IMG/VR virus record: IMGVR_UViG_3300028498_000026
Location: 1-22,846 of that record
Strand: one strand, 5' to 3'
Source of the DNA: a virus
DNA: 22,846 bases
The position numbers and the translations under genes are program-made. The notes beneath the pieces are model-generated. The model had not been told where the DNA came from and did no database searches. It was given only the letters and a program-made list of their open reading frames with translations. Within the stretch, counting starts at the first letter, position 1. Each line of letters begins with the position of its first letter. Below, in pieces: positions 1-4,718 of this stretch.

Positions 1-25
1 TCTACCCATACATCGTGCAGACAAG

Positions 26-60
26 AAAAAACCCCACTACCAAAAAGATAGCGGGTTTTT
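26..60 (-). terminator. Intrinsic terminator in host flank
   Basis: On the minus strand, an AAAACCC...CTA arm pairs with TAG...GGGTTTT across a short T-rich loop, with one bulged base, and a T-run follows. It lies just beyond the CCA end of the tRNA-Asn fragment in the direction of tRNA transcription, so it is probably the original terminator of the tRNA gene in host DNA. The stem is flanked by A-runs and T-runs on both sides and may work in both directions. Confidence 0.7.
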
Positions 61-80
61 CAATGCCTATGCGGCTTTTT

Positions 81-128
81 TGGCTCCTCGACCTGGGCTC
101 GAACCAGGGACCTACGGATTAACAGTCC
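81..128 (-). tRNA. tRNA-Asn(GTT) 3' fragment, prophage attachment site
   Basis: Read on the minus strand, this stretch holds the anticodon loop CTGTTAA with anticodon GTT, the 3' anticodon stem, the variable loop, the T-arm with GGTTCGAGCCC, the 3' acceptor strand TCGAGGA, discriminator G and an encoded CCA. The 5' half is missing: no TCCTCGA acceptor strand or D-arm follows to the right, and similarity stops near 128. A 3' half tRNA is the usual product of tyrosine-recombinase integration, in which the phage carries a copy of the tRNA end. The orientation fits: the intact tRNA and the integrase should lie at the other prophage end, outside the window, and host DNA should begin left of 81. 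It is a remnant, not a functional tRNA gene. Confidence 0.88.
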
Positions 129-133
129 ACTCT

Positions 134-157
134 GCAAACCGGCCGGCAAACCGCGCC
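134..157. repeat. Two imperfect 12-bp tandem repeats beside att core
   Basis: GCAAACCGGCCG at 134-145 is followed at once by GCAAACCGCGCC at 146-157. The first eight bases are identical. The pair starts six bases inside the phage from the end of the tRNA identity. Its position suggests binding sites for integrase or an accessory factor, but this is only inference from location. Confidence 0.5.
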
Positions 158-474
158 AAATATAGGTTTTCTAAAATCCTTGTCTAATAAAATGACACAG
201 AAAACAGCCGCTGAAGCCCTATTTCGGGCACTTTTTTTAATTAAAACTACTGGATATTAGACAGACGGCCTGCAGCCCGCATGTATCAAATTCGTATCAG
301 TTGACAAGGATGAGTGTGCTTATTAGGCTCCAGTTCTGCATTTGGCCTACGGTGCCATCGGGTGCCACCGGCTCTTGATGTCGAGCCCATGGTTCAGTGG
401 GCTTGCAACTTATACGGACCCTACTCAAAACGTGGAGCGCAAGCGCAGACATCCATGTCGATAGCAACCTATTT
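158..474. other. Non-coding left-end phage segment
   Basis: No credible gene is seen here. The segment is AT-rich up to about 300 and then mixed. It holds a GCCC/GGGC hairpin followed by seven T on the plus strand (216-238). Another inverted repeat, AGCCCA/TGGGCT, lies near 385-402, and the direct repeat GGTGCCA occurs twice near 352-367. A plus-strand TTGACA at 301-306 lacks a well-spaced -10 box. It may be the remaining attP arm region, an RNA gene or a decayed sequence. Confidence 0.4.
216..238 (+). terminator. Possible plus-strand intrinsic terminator
   Basis: A 4-bp GCCC/GGGC stem is followed by CA and a run of seven T on the plus strand. On the minus strand there is no T-tract, so it would stop plus-strand transcripts. 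No plus-strand gene has been recognised here that would need it. The short stem keeps confidence low. Confidence 0.35.
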
Positions 475-2481
475 TTAAATAGCCAGATCAACGTTTGGTT
501 TACTAACTTTATTTTCTTGAGGTTCAAACACCTCTCTGAACATCGGCACGAGTAGTTTGTTGCCATGCTCACTTATGTGGTGCGCATCAAAATACAGCGG
601 ACGTCCATTTTTGACGCCTTGGCAACGGCCATCTGTACATAGGTAGGGCAAGGGATCAAGTATTTTTACGCCACACTTGTCACGTGCTGCGTCCTGTGCA
701 GCCCAGACGAAGGCATGGCGCTGGTGGTAGTCAGCAAGGGAGAGAGAAATTTCTTCAAATTTGCCAAACTGCATCGCTCGGGACATCGTTTTTGGCACAT
801 TAACCGCCATCCCCGGAATGGGCCGCACTAGATATACGGGCCGGTCCTTCGCGAGTTGACAAGCCGTTTCCATGAGATGTTTTGAGAATTCTGACAAGAA
901 AGCAAGTGATGTGCTTTCATAAGAATTGTTGAAATAAATCGTTGGCTTGTTAATTTTTTCAACCCATTGTCCGCCGTGCCCAACTAGATAAGTTGTGGAG
1001 TTGTTGAGTACGACTAGCGGAATATCCCGCGGCACGCTTTTTAAGCGTTCTACCGTCCAATCAAAAAAAGCAGCACATTGGAAAGTTTCGTCTGAGACTC
1101 GATGCACGCCTTGAAGCGTCGGGCAGCCGCTGTAAGTCCACTCCATCACACCGTCATCAGCGTGTAGAGTTGCAGAAGCCACAGAAGAAACGATGCCATT
1201 TGCGTGGCTATCGCCCATCACAATGGCACGCAAATGCGATCCTCCAAACACACACGATGGCGATAGGACGCCTGTATTAGGATGGCATTCTTTCATGCGC
1301 GGATTTCTGTTGAGCGCCTCTTGGCTAACAGCTTCAATCGCTGGAAAAACCCGACCCGCTACCCCTTCTTTCACACGAACCATAGCACCCGGTGCCGCCA
1401 CTGCAAACACAGCTCCCAGCAACGCTGCCGTTCCCCAACCCATCCGAAGTCGGCTTAAATTAATCCGCGCAGGCGTCTCCACCAGCCGATAAGACAGGTC
1501 ACCCAGTACGAGCGTCAGCACCAAGCCAGCGGCGATCGCCTTCGGGTCTCCCAGCCAGTTTGGATAATTCAGTGCCACCACGATCGGCCAGTGCCACAAA
1601 TAGAGCGAATACGAGCGCGTGCCCAGCCACTGCGCCACGGGATGTCCGGTCCAGCCCGAAACAGGCTGCGCGGCCAACAATACTGCCGCCGTACCCAGTA
1701 CCGGCACCAAGGCCCGCCAGCCCGGCCAAGGTGACGAGACGTCAAAACCGGCGATGGACCCTATCACCAGCGCAATGCCGACCGCCTCAAGCATCGTGCG
1801 CTGACGCGGTGTCATCGCCCAACGGTTTGCCAATAAATACACCAGGCCACCGGCCAGCATTTCCCAGGCACGCGTGGGTAGCAGGTAAAACGCTGCCGTG
1901 GGCTGCAACGTTGTCAGTACCATTGATAAGGCGAGCGAGGCCAGCAAAGCCACCGCAATTACTATCATCACGGGGCGACGGCCAGACCGCCACTTCCACA
2001 CGGCCAGCAGCACCAGTGGCAGCAAAAGGTAAAACTGCCACTCCACTGCCAGCGACCAGGTATGCAGCAGCCATTTTTCATGGGACTCTGCGTCGAAGTA
2101 GCCTGCTTCTCGCCAGAACTTGATGTTAGAAAGAAAAGCAAGGCTAAAAATCACATGGGTACCCAACATCGTGTAGTCGAGCGGCATTAAGAACCACCAA
2201 CCTAGCGCCAGCAGCACAGCACACAGCACGATCAACGCCGGAAAAATGCGGCGCGCCCTAGCCAAGTAAAACGCAACAAGTGAAAAACTACCGCGCTCAA
2301 GACCACTGACTACGATGCCAGTCATTAAGAAGCCCGAGATCACGAAAAATACGTCCACCCCGACAAAACCACCGCCGAAGCCTGGAACGCCAAAGTGATA
2401 AAGGATGACGGCCAAAACGGCCCAGGCGCGCAAGCCGTTGATGTCGCCCCTAAAACTGGAGGCGTTTGAGTCTTTTGTCAC
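475..2481 (-). CDS. O-acyltransferase (OafA/YrhL type) with SGNH domain
   Basis: This 668-residue protein probably transfers acyl (often acetyl) groups to cell-surface polysaccharide. Residues 11-365 form the multi-span acyltransferase-3 domain: RGDINGLRA near the N-terminus, H29, the FYLARARRIFPA signature at 71-82, HTWSLAVEWQFY at 140-151, and SYSLYLWHWP around 290-299. Residues about 395-650 are an SGNH domain with the nucleophile motif GDSH (S425) and the D632-x-x-H635 pair. The start is GTG; it places the conserved RGDxxGLRA motif at the normal distance from the N-terminus, though no strong ribosome site is visible. It is the last gene before the attachment site, a typical place for lysogenic-conversion genes. 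The membrane part is GC-rich and the SGNH part AT-rich, suggesting mosaic origin. No terminator separates it from the spanin genes. The exact substrate is unknown. Confidence 0.93.
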   Translation of the reverse strand: MTKDSNASSFRGDINGLRAWAVLAVILYHFGVPGFGGGFVGVDVFFVISGFLMTGIVVSGLERGSFSLVAFYLARARRIFPALIVLCAVLLALGWWFLMPLDYTMLGTHVIFSLAFLSNIKFWREAGYFDAESHEKWLLHTWSLAVEWQFYLLLPLVLLAVWKWRSGRRPVMIVIAVALLASLALSMVLTTLQPTAAFYLLPTRAWEMLAGGLVYLLANRWAMTPRQRTMLEAVGIALVIGSIAGFDVSSPWPGWRALVPVLGTAAVLLAAQPVSGWTGHPVAQWLGTRSYSLYLWHWPIVVALNYPNWLGDPKAIAAGLVLTLVLGDLSYRLVETPARINLSRLRMGWGTAALLGAVFAVAAPGAMVRVKEGVAGRVFPAIEAVSQEALNRNPRMKECHPNTGVLSPSCVFGGSHLRAIVMGDSHANGIVSSVASATLHADDGVMEWTYSGCPTLQGVHRVSDETFQCAAFFDWTVERLKSVPRDIPLVVLNNSTTYLVGHGGQWVEKINKPTIYFNNSYESTSLAFLSEFSKHLMETACQLAKDRPVYLVRPIPGMAVNVPKTMSRAMQFGKFEEISLSLADYHQRHAFVWAAQDAARDKCGVKILDPLPYLCTDGRCQGVKNGRPLYFDAHHISEHGNKLLVPMFREVFEPQENKVSKPNVDLAI

Positions 2482-2537
2482 GTGAATTCTGCGCTTGTTG
2501 AAAAGCCCGCATTTTAAGTGTCAATAGCGTTAATCGT

Positions 2538-2563
2538 AATAAATGGTAAATTTATCATTTATT
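2538..2563. promoter_or_regulatory. 26-bp AT-rich near-perfect palindrome
   Basis: The two 13-base arms, beginning AATAAATG and centred on AAATTT, are complementary except for one pair (positions 2546 and 2555, a G against a T). It lies about 57 bases upstream of the acyltransferase start in an AT-rich pocket of a GC-rich phage. It could be an operator or part of a promoter for that gene. No confident -35/-10 pair is assigned. Confidence 0.5.
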
Positions 2564-2619
2564 TGTCGGCTTAGGTAGCCAGCGCGCCCAAAGCAACAAC
2601 CACATTGCCGGAGCCCATA

Positions 2620-3162
2620 TCACCTCAGCACCTCGCGCAGGTTGATGCTATCGGCTCTGCAGCTGGCATAAGCGACGTTGATGTCGTCGGCAGCTTGGGC
2701 CTGGTTGAGAAGTAGTCCAGTAAGGTCTGCTGAAAGTAGCCCACCGGCCTCGGCAGCGTCTGCTGCACCACCACCGGCACGGGCAGGATCTGCGCCCGTG
2801 GCGCCACCACCACCGCTCCCACATCCTGCAGCGTTGGGGTCGCGCAGCCTACCAGCAGGCCCGGCAGCAGCACGCAGGCGCACAGCCAGACGATCAATAG
2901 CGCTTTGGTTTTCAGCATCGTGTTTCTCCCGTTCGGTTTTGAGTTCAATCAGCTTGGCCGTAGTGGCATTCGCCCGGTCGGTTTCTGTCTGCAGCAACTG
3001 GCCAGCTTTTGCCTTTTGCTGATCGATAGCAGTGTTGTAGGTAGCGGTTGCTCGGGCTTCGCCAATGCCTTGCTGGTGCGTGGCCCAAGCGCCATACCCC
3101 AGCCACAGCGCGGCAAGCAATCCCCCGATAAGCAGCCAGCGGCCGGGGTTGAGCCACCTCAT
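2620..3162 (-). CDS. Rz-like inner-membrane spanin (i-spanin)
   Basis: The 180-residue product has the i-spanin layout: a short cytoplasmic N-terminus, one membrane anchor at about residues 8-27, then a long hydrophilic, Lys/Glu/Gln-rich, helix-prone periplasmic region (about 30-100). This is followed by a Gly/Ala-rich stretch and an Arg-rich tail. Spanins link inner and outer membranes and fuse them at the end of lysis. Its ATG overlaps the stop of the endolysin gene (ATGA), so the two are translationally coupled. A second lipoprotein reading frame lies wholly inside it, as in lambda Rz/Rz1, which strongly supports the call despite low sequence conservation in this family. The Gly/Ala-rich middle probably reflects the constraint of the overlapping frame. 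Confidence 0.85.
   Translation of the reverse strand: MRWLNPGRWLLIGGLLAALWLGYGAWATHQQGIGEARATATYNTAIDQQKAKAGQLLQTETDRANATTAKLIELKTEREKHDAENQSAIDRLAVRLRAAAGPAGRLRDPNAAGCGSGGGGATGADPARAGGGAADAAEAGGLLSADLTGLLLNQAQAADDINVAYASCRADSINLREVLR
2625..2918 (-). CDS. Rz1-like outer-membrane spanin lipoprotein, nested in Rz
   Basis: A 97-residue lipoprotein is encoded in a different frame entirely inside the Rz-like gene. The start at 2918 is preferred because GGGAG lies eight to nine bases upstream and because it gives a compact signal peptide: MLKTK, a hydrophobic core, then the lipobox LVGC with the lipidated Cys at residue 25. A start ten codons upstream is possible but gives a poor signal peptide. 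The mature protein is rich in Pro and Val, a common o-spanin trait. It would sit in the outer membrane and pair with the Rz-like protein across the periplasm. Its stop lies only a few bases from that of Rz. Confidence 0.85.
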   Translation of the reverse strand: MLKTKALLIVWLCACVLLPGLLVGCATPTLQDVGAVVVAPRAQILPVPVVVQQTLPRPVGYFQQTLLDYFSTRPKLPTTSTSLMPAAEPIASTCARC

Positions 3163-3617
3163 GCCAGCACCTGGATGCCCAGCTGCGCGCCCGAGTCAGT
3201 GATCGTAATGACGCGGTTGGCGGTTTTTTCCGGGGTGCGCGTGGAGACATGGATCCACTGCTTGCCCTTGACCCCTTCGAGGATCAGCTGGCCGATGTCC
3301 AGCGTGGACACCAGCGGCGCGAGCAGCTTGGCGATCTGGTACGGCGTGCCGTAGCCGGGCGCAACAAAGTCGGCGGCGTGGCCCTGCGCATGGTCCGAGC
3401 TGGTGACGCCGCCCACGGCGCGGTTGACGGCCGGGGCGCGGTAGCCGCTGGTGACCGTGATGGCCACATTGAGCGTAGTGCGGATGCGTTCTAGCATTTC
3501 GGCCGTGCGCACCAGGCGCGGCACCAGTTCGGGCGCCGGCGTGTTGTCCAGGCCCAGGCGCTGGGCTGTGGCGCTGGTGGTCATTTCAGCCAGAGAAAAG
3601 TGTTGCGTGAGTTTCAT
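3159..3617 (-). CDS. Endolysin, M15-family zinc peptidase
   Basis: This 152-residue enzyme should cleave peptide cross-bridges or stems of murein during lysis. The M15 signature is clear: TSGYR at 56-60, then S-D-H76-x-x-G-H-A-A-D83, then W-I-H123. H76, D83 and H123 are the expected zinc ligands. There is no signal peptide or SAR anchor, so release must depend on a holin. The ATG has an AGGA ribosome site at proper spacing. The stop overlaps the start of the Rz-like spanin, giving the order endolysin-Rz-Rz1. A terminator-like hairpin lies 25 bases upstream of its start, separating it from the small membrane-protein genes. The family also includes VanY-like carboxypeptidases, but the phage context makes endolysin the best reading. 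Confidence 0.92.
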   Translation of the reverse strand: MKLTQHFSLAEMTTSATAQRLGLDNTPAPELVPRLVRTAEMLERIRTTLNVAITVTSGYRAPAVNRAVGGVTSSDHAQGHAADFVAPGYGTPYQIAKLLAPLVSTLDIGQLILEGVKGKQWIHVSTRTPEKTANRVITITDSGAQLGIQVLA

Positions 3618-3641
3618 GGGAATCCTTTGGTGACAGGCAAT

Positions 3642-3665
3642 AAAAAACCCGCTTGATGGCGGGTT
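3642..3665 (-). terminator. Intrinsic terminator-like hairpin before endolysin
   Basis: On the minus strand, AACCCGC pairs with GCGGGTT around the loop CATCAA, followed by a T-run of six. It sits between the 101-residue membrane protein gene and the endolysin start. It would stop or attenuate late transcription before the lytic enzyme unless read through. Confidence 0.85.
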
Positions 3666-3693
3666 CAGGGGGATCGAGGATGAAGTGACCTGG

Positions 3694-3999
3694 TCAGCCC
3701 TCTTTCACTCGGGTGCGGACAATCAGCACCGCACAGCCCAGCATCACGCAAGCGTCCTGCAGCGTGGGCGGATCCAGGTGCATGAGCGGCGTGACCAGCG
3801 CGCCGGCACCGCCAACGGCCAGTAGCAGCCAGGCCAGGGTTTTGAGCCAGACCGTGATGCGGACCTGACGCGACAGACCGCGCGCGCAGGGGGCCGTACG
3901 CTGCAGCTTGTTCAGTGCCTCGGCCAGCACGACCAGGCCGGCCAGCCAGTGCAGTGTTTGGAGCACCCAAGGCGAGATGAATGTGAATGCGTCAGTCAT
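3694..3999 (-). CDS. Small three-span membrane protein of lysis region
   Basis: A 101-residue protein with three predicted membrane spans (about residues 10-29, 50-70 and 80-95) and a short basic C-terminus. The start at 3999 (MTDAFTF) is chosen because its ATG overlaps the stop of the upstream membrane protein gene by eight bases. An earlier in-frame ATG would add 25 Arg/Trp/Pro-rich residues that read like out-of-frame translation. It resembles uncharacterised proteins found next to holin genes in phages of related beta-proteobacteria. It could be a holin, an antiholin or a lysis accessory protein. The sequence alone does not decide this. Confidence 0.75.
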   Translation of the reverse strand: MTDAFTFISPWVLQTLHWLAGLVVLAEALNKLQRTAPCARGLSRQVRITVWLKTLAWLLLAVGGAGALVTPLMHLDPPTLQDACVMLGCAVLIVRTRVKEG

Positions 4000-4378
4000 G
4001 GCCGAGTCCCCCCTTGCGCCCGAACCGTTCGATGGCCACGGCCAGCGCCTGCTGCGCGCTGGCGCCCACGACAAAGCTGCATGACAGTACGGTCGACAGA
4101 GAAAAGTGATCGAGCATGGCCGGCGTCAGGTACCCCGCCGTGACGGCGCTGGCTATGGCCACACCGGCTCGGCGGCCCGTGGTGCGCAGCAGCTCGCGCC
4201 AGGTGTCGCCGGTGCCGGGCACCGAGTTGAGCAGCACAATGGCTGCCAGCGCACCCAGAAAGCCGGCCAGCAGGATGTCTGCACGAAGGCCCAGCGGCAC
4301 GCCGAAGGCCGTGAGGGCGGGCACCGCAGCGCCGGCCATGATCAGCGTCGCGGCGGCGACGGAGGTGGGTTCAGCCAT
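3992..4378 (-). CDS. Putative holin
   Basis: A 128-residue, mostly hydrophobic protein with three or four spans (about 8-28, 34-52, 70-88 and 93-112) and a charged, basic C-terminal tail of the kind holins carry. It lies in the middle of a three-gene membrane-protein cassette just upstream of the endolysin, coupled on both sides by eight-base overlaps. The endolysin lacks its own export signal, so a holin is needed, and this gene is the most holin-like by size and tail. Its family was not recognised with certainty; either neighbour could be the actual pore former. Confidence 0.65.
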   Translation of the reverse strand: MAEPTSVAAATLIMAGAAVPALTAFGVPLGLRADILLAGFLGALAAIVLLNSVPGTGDTWRELLRTTGRRAGVAIASAVTAGYLTPAMLDHFSLSTVLSCSFVVGASAQQALAVAIERFGRKGGLGHD

Positions 4379-4718
4379 TCGAGTTGCCTTTGAAAATCAC
4401 GGACAGATTCCAAACCACCACAGCGATATAGACTCCGACCCACAGCGGCACCCAAAGGATGCTGGTCTGCAGCGTGTAAAAAAGAGTCCCAATCTGCGGC
4501 AGCTTGAGAAGCAGCAACGCCGGTACAAGGCCGACCTTGCCCATGGCCCAGGCCATCGCCTTGTTCTGTTCCCGCCCTATCTGCATGTACAACGCATAGG
4601 CCGTAGCAGCCGCATCGAGCAGGGACGCCAGCACCAACATGCCCAGCCAGGTGTATGGCTCCCAGCCTGTAAGCAGGTACAGGCCGCTCAGAAATTGCTC
4701 GACGGCGCCCAGCATCAT
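4371..4718 (-). CDS. Small membrane protein, possible holin or antiholin
   Basis: A 115-residue protein with three hydrophobic spans at about 22-45, 56-74 and 84-110 and little else. Its ATG overlaps the stop of the tailspike gene (ATGATG containing TGA), and its stop overlaps the next gene by eight bases. It begins the run of three consecutive membrane-protein genes before the endolysin. I do not recognise a family. A role in lysis timing is inferred from position only; an alternative is a membrane-resident exclusion protein. Confidence 0.7.
   Translation of the reverse strand: MMLGAVEQFLSGLYLLTGWEPYTWLGMLVLASLLDAAATAYALYMQIGREQNKAMAWAMGKVGLVPALLLLKLPQIGTLFYTLQTSILWVPLWVGVYIAVVVWNLSVIFKGNSNG

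Noticed and set aside
81-157. A complete tRNA-Asn gene
   Set aside because: No 5' acceptor strand TCCTCGA, D-arm or matching upstream sequence is present right of 128; only the 3' half is there.
192-260. 22-residue plus-strand open frame (MTQKTAAEALFRALFLIKTTGY region)
   Set aside because: Very short, no ribosome site, and it runs across the hairpin and T-run; likely chance.
297-572. 91-codon minus-strand frame
   Set aside because: It overlaps the true C-terminus of the acyltransferase in another frame, has a Cys/Trp/Arg-rich random composition and no ribosome site.
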